Positions 17,017-25,988 are shown, counted from the first letter of the stretch. The stretch: 64,000 nt of DNA from an uncultured Peptoniphilus sp. (GCA_902489255.1 CABTZF010000002.1:1-64000); one strand, 5' to 3'. Numbers and translations are program-made. The notes: generated from the letters alone by a model not told the origin.

Positions 17017-17994
17017 ATGATTTTAAAAATATTTATTTTAGTCCTAATTATTTTATTAGTTCCACAAATTTATTTTTTATTTAAAAATGGACAAAAGGAA
17101 AGAAATATTTCAGAAGTATTTATAAAAGGAGAAGATTTTTCTTTTTTGGGATCTGATAATTTATTTATTCATGGAAAAATTTACAAGGTTTCAAATCCTA
17201 AGGCGATTGTGCAGATAATTCATGGAGCTTTAGAACATAAGGAGAGGTACGTAGAAATTATTAGATTTTTAAATAATAATGGATATAGTGCTGTAATATG
17301 TGATAATAGGGGCCATGGCGAATCCACTAATGAAAGATATCCTTTTGGGCATTTTAATAATCTTTCGGAAATAATCGAAGATCAAATTTTTATTAATAAT
17401 TATATAAGAATGCATAGTCAAAAAAATATTTATATGCTGGGGCATTCTTTGGGGTCTATGTTTGCCAGGGTTTTTTTACAGGAAAATGATTTTAGAATAC
17501 AAAAATTAGTTTTAACAGGGACGGTTAGCTATAATCCACTTGTTTATTTAGGAATTTTTATTGGTAACATTATTAATTTTTATGGGGGACCTTATGGGAA
17601 ATCAAAAATCTTAAACAAATTATATGAAGGAAATAGGTCAGAAGATTGGCTTTCCTATAATAAGGAAAATTTGAAAGAAGTGAAAAATGATCCCTACATG
17701 CTTCCTAATTTTACAAACAAAGGCGCCTTAACTGTTTTTAACACCATGAAAGAATTAAAAAATTATGGGAAATACAAGTGTAAAAATAAGAATTTAAAAA
17801 TATTATCAATTACAGGAATAGATGACGAAGTTGTGGGTGGAAAGAGGGGCATTTTAGATACAGTTAGAACTTTAAAAAAAATAGGCTACAAAAATATAGA
17901 ATATAAAATTATACCTAAAATGAAACATGAGGTTTTAAGAGAAAATAATAAGGAAAAAGTATTTAATTTAATTCTTGAATTTTTTGAAGGATAA
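17017..17994 (+). CDS. membrane-anchored alpha/beta hydrolase, monoglyceride lipase-like
   Basis: A 325-residue alpha/beta hydrolase (Hydrolase_4/lysophospholipase group) with an N-terminal hydrophobic anchor (residues 2-22). The oxyanion HG is at 69-70, CDNRGHGES at 95-103, the nucleophile elbow GHSLG at 142-146 (Ser144), and the likely acid and base at Asp270 and His304. The order matches monoacylglycerol lipase or lysophospholipase. A GGTGAT site precedes the ATG. It stands alone between the ABC operon terminator and the metG promoter. Confidence 0.88.
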   Translation: MILKIFILVLIILLVPQIYFLFKNGQKERNISEVFIKGEDFSFLGSDNLFIHGKIYKVSNPKAIVQIIHGALEHKERYVEIIRFLNNNGYSAVICDNRGHGESTNERYPFGHFNNLSEIIEDQIFINNYIRMHSQKNIYMLGHSLGSMFARVFLQENDFRIQKLVLTGTVSYNPLVYLGIFIGNIINFYGGPYGKSKILNKLYEGNRSEDWLSYNKENLKEVKNDPYMLPNFTNKGALTVFNTMKELKNYGKYKCKNKNLKILSITGIDDEVVGGKRGILDTVRTLKKIGYKNIEYKIIPKMKHEVLRENNKEKVFNLILEFFEG

Positions 17995-18014
17995 GAATTA
18001 TTCGGGCTATAAAT

Positions 18015-18043
18015 TTGATAATATGAACTTTTAATGCTATAAT
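18015..18043 (+). promoter_or_regulatory. metG promoter
   Basis: TTGATA (18015-18020), 17 bp, TATAAT (18038-18043), giving a leader of about 65 nt before metG. Confidence 0.7.
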
Positions 18044-18078
18044 AATCATCTAGAATAGAGTACTTATTTATATCATTG

Positions 18079-18100
18079 CGACCGACAGGTCGAATTTTTT
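18079..18100 (+). promoter_or_regulatory. short terminator-like hairpin in the metG leader
   Basis: A 5-bp GC-rich stem CGACC/GGTCG with GACA loop and T6 two bases later, ending only a few bases before the GGAGG site of metG. It may act as a weak attenuator. No T-box or S-box sequence is present here. Confidence 0.5.
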
Positions 18101-18113
18101 CTATGGAGGGATT

Positions 18114-20093
18114 ATGAAAAAGAATTTTTACTTAACGACACCAATATATTATCCCAGCGACAATTTGCATATAGGACATACTTATTGTACAGTTGCGGCT
18201 GACTGTATAAAGAGATTTAAAGAATTGCAAGGTTTTAATGTTTTTTTCACTACAGGAACAGATGAACATGGACAAAAAATTGCAAATAAGGCTCTTGAAG
18301 CCGGAATGGAACCAAAAGAATATGTTGATAAAATTGTTGCAAACATAAAAAAATTATGGGAAAGTTTGGATATAAAATATGATGCATTTATACGTTCAAC
18401 AGATCCTCAACATGAAAAGGATGTTCAAGATTTATTCCAAAAATTATATGACAAGGGAGACATTTATAAGGGAGAATATGAAGGATATTATTGTACCCCC
18501 TGTGAAGCATTTTGGACAGAAGCTCAATTAGGAGATGGCCATACTTGCCCTGATTGCGGAAGACCGACAGAGCTTACAAAAGAAGAATCATATTTTTTCA
18601 GACTTTCAAAATATAAGGACAGACTTCTTGAACTATTAAGAAATAATGAAGAATTTACAGAGCCTGCTTTTAGAAAAAATGAATTAATAAAGAATTTTAT
18701 AGAAAGTGATGAGGGATTAGAAGATTTATCTGTATCACGTTCATCTTTAACCTGGGGAGTAAAAGTACCTTTTGATGAAAAACATGTTATTTATGTTTGG
18801 ATAGATGCTCTTCTTTGTTATCTTTCTGCCATAGAATTCGGAACAAATAAAGAAAAATTTAATGAATTTTGGCCTGCTGATGTTCATTTAGTAGGTAAAG
18901 AAATTTTTAGGTTCCATGCTTTAATTTGGCCGGCACTTTTAATGGCACTTGATATGCCGCTTCCGAAAAAAATATTCGGTCATGGTTGGATATTATTTGA
19001 TAATGACAAGATGAGCAAATCAAAAGGCAATGTTATTTATCCGGAACCAATAATAAAACTTTATGGAGTAGATGCTTTAAAATATTTTTTACTGCGTGAA
19101 TTTTCTTTTGGAAGCGACGGATCATTTACCAAAGAAAAATTTATGCAAAGGTTAAATTCGGACCTTGCCAATGATTTGGGGAATCTCCTGTCAAGAACTG
19201 TTTCAATGATATTAAAATATAATGATGGAGTAATTGTAAAAACAAAATCAGTGGAAGATGTTGATAAAGAGTTAGAAGAAATGGCTATTTCTGTTAAGGG
19301 AAAAGTTGAAGAAGCCATGGAACATTTTCACTTTAATAATGCTATTGAAGAAATTTGGAAATTAATCAGAAGATCTAATAAATATGTAGATGAAACAACA
19401 CCTTGGCTATTGGCAAAAGAAGCAAATAAAAAAGATAGATTAAATACAGTTTTATATAATTTGGCAGAAGCCCTAAGAATTGTTTCTATATTAATAAATC
19501 CATTTATCGCCAATACATCAAAAGAAATCAGAAGGCAACTTGGTCTTGATGATAAAATTGATTGGGAAAAATCCGGACAATGGGGACTTTTAAAAGATTC
19601 GACTAAGGTTCAAAAGGGCGAAATAATCTTCCCAAGGCTGGATATAAAAGAAGAAATTGAAAAATTGGATGAAGAAAATAAAAAACTGATGGCAGCTAGG
19701 GTAATTCAAAAGAAAACAGATGAAAAAATGACAGACTCAAAAGAAGATAAGGAAGAAACTTTTAAGAAAGAAATAGACCTTGATGATTTTGATAAATTAG
19801 ATATAAGACTTGCTTTAGTAGAATCAGTTGAAGATCATCCAAATGCAGACAAATTATATCTTCTTCATTTAAAAATAGGTAATAGCAGAAGAGTTATCGT
19901 TTCAAATATTAAAGATAAATATACTAAAGAAGAATTAACAGGTAAGAAAATTTTGGTTTTATGCAACTTAAAGCCCAAAAAATTCAGAGGGATTGAATCA
20001 AAAGGAATGCTATTGGCAGCAGAGGATGAAAATGGAAAAATGTCTATAGCCTCAACTCTTGCCGATATACTTGATGGAGCAAAAATATGTTAG
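18114..20093 (+). CDS. metG: methionine-tRNA ligase with C-terminal tRNA-binding domain
   Basis: A class I aminoacyl-tRNA synthetase of 659 residues that charges both tRNA-Met species. The HIGH motif is H19IGH22 and KMSKS is near residues 299-303. The zinc-knuckle cysteines CTPC and CPDC (about 127-145) are all present. A C-terminal EMAP/Trbp111-type OB domain (about 556-659, DFDKLDIR and HPNADKLY) gives non-specific tRNA binding and dimerisation, as usual in Firmicutes MetG. TATGGAGGG precedes the ATG. It starts a tight operon with tatD, rnmV, rsmA, arsR and grx. Confidence 0.97.
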   Translation: MKKNFYLTTPIYYPSDNLHIGHTYCTVAADCIKRFKELQGFNVFFTTGTDEHGQKIANKALEAGMEPKEYVDKIVANIKKLWESLDIKYDAFIRSTDPQHEKDVQDLFQKLYDKGDIYKGEYEGYYCTPCEAFWTEAQLGDGHTCPDCGRPTELTKEESYFFRLSKYKDRLLELLRNNEEFTEPAFRKNELIKNFIESDEGLEDLSVSRSSLTWGVKVPFDEKHVIYVWIDALLCYLSAIEFGTNKEKFNEFWPADVHLVGKEIFRFHALIWPALLMALDMPLPKKIFGHGWILFDNDKMSKSKGNVIYPEPIIKLYGVDALKYFLLREFSFGSDGSFTKEKFMQRLNSDLANDLGNLLSRTVSMILKYNDGVIVKTKSVEDVDKELEEMAISVKGKVEEAMEHFHFNNAIEEIWKLIRRSNKYVDETTPWLLAKEANKKDRLNTVLYNLAEALRIVSILINPFIANTSKEIRRQLGLDDKIDWEKSGQWGLLKDSTKVQKGEIIFPRLDIKEEIEKLDEENKKLMAARVIQKKTDEKMTDSKEDKEETFKKEIDLDDFDKLDIRLALVESVEDHPNADKLYLLHLKIGNSRRVIVSNIKDKYTKEELTGKKILVLCNLKPKKFRGIESKGMLLAAEDENGKMSIASTLADILDGAKIC

Positions 20094-20103
20094 AGGTGTT
20101 AAT

Positions 20104-20871
20104 TTGATAGATTCACACGCACATCTTGATGATGAAGCTTTTGATAATGACAGAGATATGGTCATTAATGACCTATATGAAAATGGAATAGATTTTATAG
20201 TTAATGTTGCTTGTGATTTAAAATCATCGGAAATGGCAGTAGACCTTTCAAAAGTATATGAAAATATTTATGCGACAGTTGGAGTGCATCCCCATGATGC
20301 AAAGACCTATGATGATCAGCTGGAAAAAAAATTGATTGACCTTTCAAAGGCTAAAAAAGTTGTTGCAGTTGGGGAAATAGGACTTGATTATTATTATGAT
20401 AATTCACCAAGAGACATACAAATAGAAGTTTTTAAAAGACAGTTAAGGCTTGCTTCTTATTTGGGTAAAAATGTAGTAGTTCATTCAAGAGAAGCATCAC
20501 AAGATACCTTTGATATTTTAAAAGATGCTCATGAAAAATATGATTTTACTGCAGTTATTCATTGTTATTCACAATCTGTGGAAATGTTAAGGGAATATTT
20601 AAAACTTGGAGATTATATTTCACTTGGCGGAGCGGTAACATTTAAAAATTCTAAAAATCCTAAGGAAGTTGCAAAAGTTGTACCATTAGATAAACTTTTA
20701 TTGGAAACTGATTGCCCTTATATGACCCCGGTTCCCTACAGAGGTAAAAGAAATGAACCGAAATATGTAAATTTAGTAGCAGAATATATAGCAAAAATAA
20801 GAGGAATTTCCAAGTCAGACCTTGTTAAAAATACGGATGCAAATACAAAGAGGTTTTATAAAATATGTTAA
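20104..20871 (+). CDS. tatD: TatD family metal-dependent deoxyribonuclease
   Basis: A 256-residue TIM-barrel metallohydrolase (YabD/TatD family) implicated in DNA 3' end processing. Metal-site motifs are DSHAHLD at the N-terminus, EIGLDYY in the middle, VVHSREA, IHCYS, and ETDCPYMTP near the C-terminus. I chose TTG at 20104 because AGAGGTG lies just upstream and family proteins begin with LIDSHAH; an ATG further upstream lies inside metG. It overlaps rnmV by 7 bp. The order metG-tatD-rnmV-rsmA is conserved in Firmicutes. Confidence 0.95.
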   Translation: MIDSHAHLDDEAFDNDRDMVINDLYENGIDFIVNVACDLKSSEMAVDLSKVYENIYATVGVHPHDAKTYDDQLEKKLIDLSKAKKVVAVGEIGLDYYYDNSPRDIQIEVFKRQLRLASYLGKNVVVHSREASQDTFDILKDAHEKYDFTAVIHCYSQSVEMLREYLKLGDYISLGGAVTFKNSKNPKEVAKVVPLDKLLLETDCPYMTPVPYRGKRNEPKYVNLVAEYIAKIRGISKSDLVKNTDANTKRFYKIC

Positions 20872-21422
20872 CTCACATAGATGAGATAATCATAGTTGAA
20901 GGAAAAGATGATGTAGCAGCAGTTAAAAGAGCTTGTGATTGTGAGATTATTACAACACATGGATTTGGTTACGGATATAAATTAATTAGAACTTTAAAAG
21001 AATTGTCAAAAAGGAAGGGAATAATCATATTTACGGATTCTGACTATATGGGTTCTCAAATAAGAAAAGATTTGGCAAAACACCTTCCTGAGGCAAAGCA
21101 CGCTTATCTGCCACAAAATAAATCTATTAAAAATGGTGATGTTGGGGTTGAAAATGCAAGTCCTGAAGATATTTTTGAAGCTTTAAAAAATGCAAGAGCT
21201 GTCTTAAATAAAAAAACAGAAGAATTTACTATAAAAGACCTAAGACAAGCACATCTTATTGATTTTGAAAATTCCGAGAATAGAAGAAAACAGCTTTGCG
21301 ATATTCTTTCTATTGGATATGGAAATGGGAAAAGTTTATTAAATAAACTTAACTCTTATGGAATAAGTCGTAAAGAATTTAATGATGCGATTAATGAGGT
21401 GAATAATGGAAAGACTCTTTAA
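20865..21422 (+). CDS. rnmV: ribonuclease M5
   Basis: A 185-residue Toprim-domain endoribonuclease that matures 5S rRNA in Gram-positive bacteria. The Toprim glutamate lies in IIVEGKDD (residues 9-16) and the DxD in FTDSDYMG. The Q-N-K-rich segment and GVENASPEDIFEAL are typical of RNase M5. It is embedded in overlaps with tatD (7 bp) and rsmA (17 bp), so translation is coupled. Confidence 0.95.
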   Translation: MLTHIDEIIIVEGKDDVAAVKRACDCEIITTHGFGYGYKLIRTLKELSKRKGIIIFTDSDYMGSQIRKDLAKHLPEAKHAYLPQNKSIKNGDVGVENASPEDIFEALKNARAVLNKKTEEFTIKDLRQAHLIDFENSENRRKQLCDILSIGYGNGKSLLNKLNSYGISRKEFNDAINEVNNGKTL

Positions 21423-22275
21423 GCCTAAAAGAGTTTCAGAAATCTTAAATAAATATAATTTCAGATTTTCAAAAACCTTAGGGCAAAATTTTTTGATAGA
21501 TGGAAATATTGTTAGAAAAATTGTTGCCAGTGCAGACATTAAAGAAGTTGACAATGTTTTGGAAATAGGTCCGGGCATTGGAACATTAACAGAAGAATTA
21601 GCTTTTAGAGCAAAAAAAGTCCTTACAATTGAAATTGATAAAAGACTTGAGGGACTTTTAGCAGAAACCTTACCTTATGAGAATGTAAAAGTTATATTTG
21701 AAGATTTTTTAAAAATAGATTTAAGGGATCTGATAAATCAGGAATTTCATAATGAAAAGTTTAAGGTAGTTGCAAATCTGCCATATTACATTACAACACC
21801 CATTATCGAAAAATTAATTATGGCAGGAGATAAGCTTGAAAGTCTTACAATAATGGTTCAAAAAGAGGTTGCAAACAGATTTACAGCAAAACCGTCAACA
21901 AAAGATTATGGGTCTTTATCAGTTTTTATTCAGTTTTTTTGTAAAGCTTCCTATGAATTTACAGTTCCAAAAAATGTTTTTATGCCTAAGCCGAATGTGG
22001 ACAGTGCAGTTGTTAAATTAGAAATAAAAGATGACTTGCCGTTAATAGATAGAGAAGAATTTTTTAAATTAGTCAGGGCAACTTTTTCTAAAAGGCGTAA
22101 GACTCTTGTAAATTCATTAACAAAGTCTAAATTAAAAATTGAAAAGGAAGTTGTATTGAAGGCTTTAGCTGGAGCAGGAATTTCTGAAAACGCAAGGGCG
22201 GAATCCCTAAGCATAGAAGATTTTTTAGTTCTTTATATGAATATTCAAAAGTTTGGAGGATTATTATATGAATGA
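21406..22275 (+). CDS. rsmA: 16S rRNA (adenine1518-N6/adenine1519-N6)-dimethyltransferase
   Basis: A 289-residue Rossmann methyltransferase (RsmA/KsgA) that dimethylates two adenines in the 3' terminal loop of 16S rRNA during 30S assembly. It shows GQNFLID (26-32), the SAM motif VLEIGPGIGTLTEEL and the catalytic NLPYY motif. GAGGTG precedes the ATG inside rnmV. Its end overlaps the start of the arsR-type gene by 8 bp. Confidence 0.97.
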   Translation: MERLFKPKRVSEILNKYNFRFSKTLGQNFLIDGNIVRKIVASADIKEVDNVLEIGPGIGTLTEELAFRAKKVLTIEIDKRLEGLLAETLPYENVKVIFEDFLKIDLRDLINQEFHNEKFKVVANLPYYITTPIIEKLIMAGDKLESLTIMVQKEVANRFTAKPSTKDYGSLSVFIQFFCKASYEFTVPKNVFMPKPNVDSAVVKLEIKDDLPLIDREEFFKLVRATFSKRRKTLVNSLTKSKLKIEKEVVLKALAGAGISENARAESLSIEDFLVLYMNIQKFGGLLYE

Positions 22276-22627
22276 TAAATTGATGGCTGATTTAGATAAG
22301 AATTTTGTAGCGGATGTCAGAAATTTTATTAATGATCAAGATTTATTAGATTTCATTTCGCAAATTTTTAAGGCCCTGTCTGATCCTACAAGATTAAAAA
22401 TTATTTATGCCTTGAGCAAAAAGGATCTTTGTGTATCTGATATTTGTGAGCTTTTGTCAATGAGTCAATCATCCATATCACACCAATTAGCACTTTTAAG
22501 GCACCAACAACTTATAAAGGTAAACAGGGTTGGAAGAATGGCAATTTATTCACTTGATGATGGACATGTATTGTCAATATTTGCTCAAGGGAAAAATCAT
22601 GCGGAACATAAGAAGTCAAAAAATTGA
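22268..22627 (+). CDS. ArsR/SmtB family metal-sensing repressor (likely zinc)
   Basis: A 119-residue winged-helix repressor. The DNA-reading helix is in LLSMSQSSISHQLALLR (62-78). The C-terminal helix has Asp98, His100, His111 and His114, matching the alpha5 zinc site DxHx10HxxH of SmtB/CzrA. Cys55 and Cys60 lie near alpha3, but the CxC of cadmium/lead sensors is absent. I chose ATG 22268 because GGAGGATTATT precedes it; the upstream TTG has no site. The usual metal exporter is not adjacent; a glutaredoxin follows. Zinc sensing is inferred from the ligands. Confidence 0.88.
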   Translation: MNDKLMADLDKNFVADVRNFINDQDLLDFISQIFKALSDPTRLKIIYALSKKDLCVSDICELLSMSQSSISHQLALLRHQQLIKVNRVGRMAIYSLDDGHVLSIFAQGKNHAEHKKSKN

Positions 22628-22688
22628 TTAATATATATAACAATGGGTAATATAAATGTATGAATATGAGATAATAAGGAGGAAAATT

Positions 22689-22919
22689 ATGAGCAAAGTT
22701 ACAGTTTATACTTCAAGCACATGCCCTTACTGCCAAATGGCAAAAGAATATTTAAAGGAAAGAGAAATTCCTTTCGATGAAAAGAATGTTCAAACTGACA
22801 AAGATGCCAGAAATGAATTAATGGCAATGGGATATACAGGAGTTCCTGTTATATGTGTTGATGAAGAACAAATCGTTGGTTTTGATAAGAATAAACTTGA
22901 TGAATTGTTAAATAAATAA
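22689..22919 (+). CDS. glutaredoxin family protein
   Basis: A 76-residue thioredoxin-fold protein of the NrdH/glutaredoxin type, a cytoplasmic thiol-disulfide reductant. The active site is C12PYC15, with the cis-proline in TGVPVI and a conserved IVGFD segment. The start at 22689 follows AAGGAGGAAAATT; an upstream ATG lacks a site. It ends the metG operon and is followed by a hairpin. Confidence 0.93.
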   Translation: MSKVTVYTSSTCPYCQMAKEYLKEREIPFDEKNVQTDKDARNELMAMGYTGVPVICVDEEQIVGFDKNKLDELLNK

Positions 22920-22941
22920 TTTGTTGTTAGCGGATTACAAT

Positions 22942-22974
22942 GGAGTTACTGGTATTGGTAACTCCGTTAATTTT
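22942..22974 (+). terminator. hairpin after the glutaredoxin gene
   Basis: GGAGTTAC (42-49) pairs with GTAACTCC (58-65) across an 8-nt loop, with a short T-rich tail. It is a probable terminator of the metG operon. The rest of 22975-23154 has no supported gene. Confidence 0.55.
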
Positions 22975-23154
22975 GAATAAGTAAGAGGCAAACTATTATA
23001 AATAAAAAATATATTGAAGAAAATAAGTTCTCCTATTTCAATGAATAGAAGAAGTAAAAATGAACCTTTTGAAATATCTATAGATTTTAATTAGAAAATA
23101 TATTATTATATAAAATAGTTGCCTAATAATTAATTTAATAATGGGGGAAGATAA

Positions 23155-23355
23155 ATGTTAAAAAATAATATATTGGAAATTAGAAAGAAACAGGGGATAA
23201 CTCAAAAACAAATAGCAAGTGCAGTTAATACCACTCCTCAATTTATTTCTAAGTTGGAACTTGGTATTTCAAATCCTTCTCTAACAAAAGCTTTTCAGAT
23301 AGCTAAATTTTTAGAATGTGGTGTTGAAGAACTTTATTCTCTAGAAGATGAATAA
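23155..23355 (+). CDS. small XRE-family helix-turn-helix regulator
   Basis: A 66-residue protein consisting of a single HTH_3 domain. The helix-turn-helix spans about residues 15-36 (TQKQIASAVNTTPQFISKLE), followed by NPSLTKAFQIAKFL, typical of Cro/C1-type proteins. GGGGGAAG lies before the ATG. It stands alone between a hairpin and a good terminator, with no toxin or phage gene next to it, so its target cannot be guessed. Confidence 0.88.
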   Translation: MLKNNILEIRKKQGITQKQIASAVNTTPQFISKLELGISNPSLTKAFQIAKFLECGVEELYSLEDE

Positions 23356-23381
23356 AAATAAAATTATTAATATTATGCAAG

Positions 23382-23413
23382 AAAGCCGTGAGTTTAAAAA
23401 CTTGCGGCTTTTT
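23382..23413 (+). terminator. terminator of the XRE regulator gene
   Basis: A 12-14-bp stem AAAGCCGTGAGTTT with AAACTTGCGGCTTT (two G-U wobbles), ending in T5. Confidence 0.85.
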
Positions 23414-23661
23414 GATGCTTATATTTAAAAAAGATTATATTTAGTGGAGAATTATTATAAGTAAAATAGTGCATAGTTAGGCTATGCACTAAGGTTTTAA
23501 AGGGTTTAATTTTATGCAAGATACTGCTAAATTAAGGACTTAAAATTCACGGATAAAAATATATGGTTTTTGTAAAATGTGAAGCATAATATGCTACTTG
23601 CTATTTTGCAATAAATATTAATTATTTTTTTAAGTAGGATGGAAATAATTTGTAAAATTAT
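23414..23661. other. intergenic stretch with a 9-bp hairpin
   Basis: No gene is visible. It holds a perfect inverted repeat AGTGCATAG/CTATGCACT with a 5-nt loop (23468-23490), not followed by a T-tract. An AT-rich hairpin (23643-23663) overlaps the end of the convergent deacetylase gene. Confidence 0.5.
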
Positions 23662-24672
23662 TTATTTTAATATACCAAACTTATAACCTTGACTTTTAAA
23701 GTAATCAATTATATGAGGAAGGGCTTCAACTGTAAGTTCTTTACCTCTGGAGTCATGAGCCAAAACAACTGCTATTTTTGTATTTGTATTTTTTTTCAAA
23801 TTATTTTTAACATATTCTAGTTGACCTTTTGCAGTTGTTGGTCTTAGGCTTTTCTTTTCAGCATCACCTACCAAGGTATTCCAATCAATCCAAAAAATCC
23901 CGTTAGCTTCTAAAAGTGAATCTGAAGCATCTGTATTTTTCCAAGACATATGGCCTCCCGGATATCTGAAACAATTAGTTTTAAAATCTTTGCCAAAAAT
24001 TTCTCTTAGCCTTTCATTTGTTAGATTAACTTCTTCAATTATCGTAGATGGATTTGCGATTCTTTTAGGATATAGGTTACTGTAATCATGGCTGAATGAG
24101 TGGTTTGCTATTGCATTACCTTCGTTTAAAATTTGATGGACTACATTAGCATGAGTTTTATTTATAGATTTTCCTACAAGGAAGAATGTAGCGTGAACCT
24201 TCTTTTCTCTCAGCACTTTTAAAATTTGTGGAGTAACGTATGTATTTGGACCGTCATCAAAAGTTAAAAAAACAATTTTATCAGTTCCCTTATATGAATT
24301 ATTTAGGATATATGAATTGATTTTTTTTGTATCATAGGCATAAGATTCAGCGCATTTAAAATGGTTGGAATTTTTTACTAAATAACGATCTTTCAAAGAG
24401 TCTATATTTTTTAATGGAATGATTGCAATATCTGATTTATCAAATAATTTTTTTTCTTTATTATAGGCTTTGATTCTGGAAATATACCAAGACATGTCAT
24501 AGGAAAGATTTATTTTTGAAAGCTCCCTATTGTGAATTTTTCTTACTGAACAAGACCCAACAATAAAAATAAGAAGGAAGAGAGAAACTATAGAAATCAC
24601 TTGTCTTTTTCTTTTTCTTTTTCTAGCTCTATGTCTTCTTTTTATATATTTTTCATCAATGATTTTTTCCAT
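23662..24672 (-). CDS. polysaccharide deacetylase (NodB domain), membrane-anchored
   Basis: A 336-residue cell-surface deacetylase of carbohydrate esterase family 4, probably acting on peptidoglycan N-acetylglucosamine as in PgdA. A very basic N-terminus (10-24) is followed by one hydrophobic segment (25-40) ending GSC, so it is either a type II anchor or a lipoprotein signal. The NodB domain starts near 133: TFDDGP (Asp139, Asp140), metal-binding His191 and His195 in NHSFSH, RYPGG, DWNTLVGDA and LAHD are all present, so it should be active. GGAGG precedes the ATG. Such enzymes protect the wall from lysozyme. Confidence 0.92.
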   Translation of the reverse strand: MEKIIDEKYIKRRHRARKRKRKRQVISIVSLFLLIFIVGSCSVRKIHNRELSKINLSYDMSWYISRIKAYNKEKKLFDKSDIAIIPLKNIDSLKDRYLVKNSNHFKCAESYAYDTKKINSYILNNSYKGTDKIVFLTFDDGPNTYVTPQILKVLREKKVHATFFLVGKSINKTHANVVHQILNEGNAIANHSFSHDYSNLYPKRIANPSTIIEEVNLTNERLREIFGKDFKTNCFRYPGGHMSWKNTDASDSLLEANGIFWIDWNTLVGDAEKKSLRPTTAKGQLEYVKNNLKKNTNTKIAVVLAHDSRGKELTVEALPHIIDYFKSQGYKFGILK

Positions 24673-25132
24673 AATTAACCTCCATAAGTAACTATACCTT
24701 ACAGAGCTTAAAGATTCAATGACAAATAGGTTACATTTTAGCTTGGCAGGAATACAGAGAAAATTTTTAGATTTTTTTGTCAGAAGTAAGTAGTCGGAAT
24801 TTTTAAAATAATATCTTTTTTTAAAATTATATTATATTAATAATAAATGTACACAAATTCAGCAAAGCAAATTATGTAGAGATAATATTATATATAAATA
24901 TAATAAACTGCCCCACAATATGAGACTCTTTCCACTAACTAAAGAAGATAAAATTTATTTAGAGAGATTAGAAAGACTTTAATTAAAAGTTTAAGAGCGG
25001 ACACTGGAAAGTTATTTATAGTTCGAGATGGGAATAGGGATTTTAAAATGTGGTTATAGTATTTAGAAAATTTGTAAGAAATTTGGAATAAAATCTTAAA
25101 AATAATTTTATATAATGATTGCGGTGATGAGT
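24673..25132. other. intergenic stretch with possible degraded coding remnants
   Basis: No intact gene is visible in this 460-bp gap. Two short plus-strand stretches read like protein in different frames: a 20-codon piece from ATG 24919 (MRLFPLTKEDKIYLERLERL) and a second running to about 25050 (TGKLFIVRDGNRDFKMWL). Together they could be a frameshifted remnant of one gene. The family is not recognised. Confidence 0.3.
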
Positions 25133-25939
25133 ATGAAAAAGATAAAAAGGGCAATCATTATTTTTTTAATAATTTTTCTTGCAAGAGGATTTTTTAATGG
25201 AAGAGAAAATATTTTAAACGAAGTAAATTTAAAAGGTAATGAAAATTTTATTAGAGAAGAAGATTTGTCAGATAAAATAGAAACAATAAGGCAGAAGGCA
25301 AAGGATGATGAGGGATATGCTTATGTCTACGAAAATATAAATAGCTTGCCAGACCACATGATAAAGCTTACTGCAAAAAGAGAAGAGGCACTTGGTTTTG
25401 TACTTGGATACTTGAAAGACGACAAAAGTCTTGCGAAAAAAAGCGAAAGCTTTGGCGTAGATAATCCGGTGAAATTTTATTTGCAATTTGATCCTCGTTG
25501 GGGATATGAAAAATATGCAGGAGGAGTAATTGGAACAAGGGGTTGTATGCCGACAACACTTTCTATGGTTTTAAGTGGTTGCGGAATAAATAGAAGTCCA
25601 AAGGAAATTGCAAAGTATGCAGAAAAAAATGGTTTTGTAGAATCTGGAATGAGTTCTTGGAATCTTGTGGAAGATTATTTAAAAAAAGAAGGTGTAAGTG
25701 TTCATGGAATTATGAAAAGTGAAATAATGAGTGAGCTTGAAAAGGGAAATTTTGTAATTTTATCCTTTGTACCGGGAATTTTTACAGACACAGGACACAT
25801 AGCCTTGGCAAGTGGACTTGACAATAAAGGAAGAATTATTTTAAATGATCCCAATTCTGTTTATAATTCAAAAAACAGATGGCAATATGAGAAGATAAAA
25901 AAAGAAATAAAAGCGGCTTGGGCTGTGAATAAAAACTAA
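25133..25939 (+). CDS. exported C39-like cysteine peptidase
   Basis: A 268-residue protein with an N-terminal hydrophobic signal or anchor (residues 6-20) and a C-terminal papain-like domain of the peptidase C39_2 group. The catalytic Cys is Cys138 in TRGCMPTTLSM, the His is His222 in TGHIALASG, and the third residue Asp239 is in LNDPNS. The preceding QFDPRWG motif is characteristic. It probably acts outside the membrane on peptides or wall cross-links. I chose ATG 25133 because GGTGATG lies just before it; 25115 and 25127 are upstream alternatives. It converges on the YcdB/YcdC gene. Confidence 0.85.
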   Translation: MKKIKRAIIIFLIIFLARGFFNGRENILNEVNLKGNENFIREEDLSDKIETIRQKAKDDEGYAYVYENINSLPDHMIKLTAKREEALGFVLGYLKDDKSLAKKSESFGVDNPVKFYLQFDPRWGYEKYAGGVIGTRGCMPTTLSMVLSGCGINRSPKEIAKYAEKNGFVESGMSSWNLVEDYLKKEGVSVHGIMKSEIMSELEKGNFVILSFVPGIFTDTGHIALASGLDNKGRIILNDPNSVYNSKNRWQYEKIKKEIKAAWAVNKN

Positions 25940-25946
25940 ATTCAAT

Positions 25947-25988
25947 CAAAAAAATATCAGCTCACATCCTATTAGGAGGAGCTGATAT
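25947..25988 (-). terminator. terminator between convergent genes
   Basis: A 10-bp stem ATATCAGCTC/GAGCTGATAT with an inner TCCT/AGGA helix. On the minus strand it ends in T7, so it mainly serves the YcdB/YcdC gene; the plus-strand tail is weaker. Confidence 0.75.

Noticed and set aside
18079..18100. T-box or S-box leader for metG
   Set aside because: Neither the T-box core (GGTGG..CGCGG) nor S-box sequences occur here; only a short hairpin is visible.
23040..23093. 17-codon open frame before the XRE regulator
   Set aside because: No ribosome-binding site and too short to support; reported only as part of the gene-free gap.
24939..25154. Minus-strand 71-codon open frame
   Set aside because: It overlaps the C39 peptidase start region, lacks a ribosome-binding site and looks like chance in AT-rich DNA.
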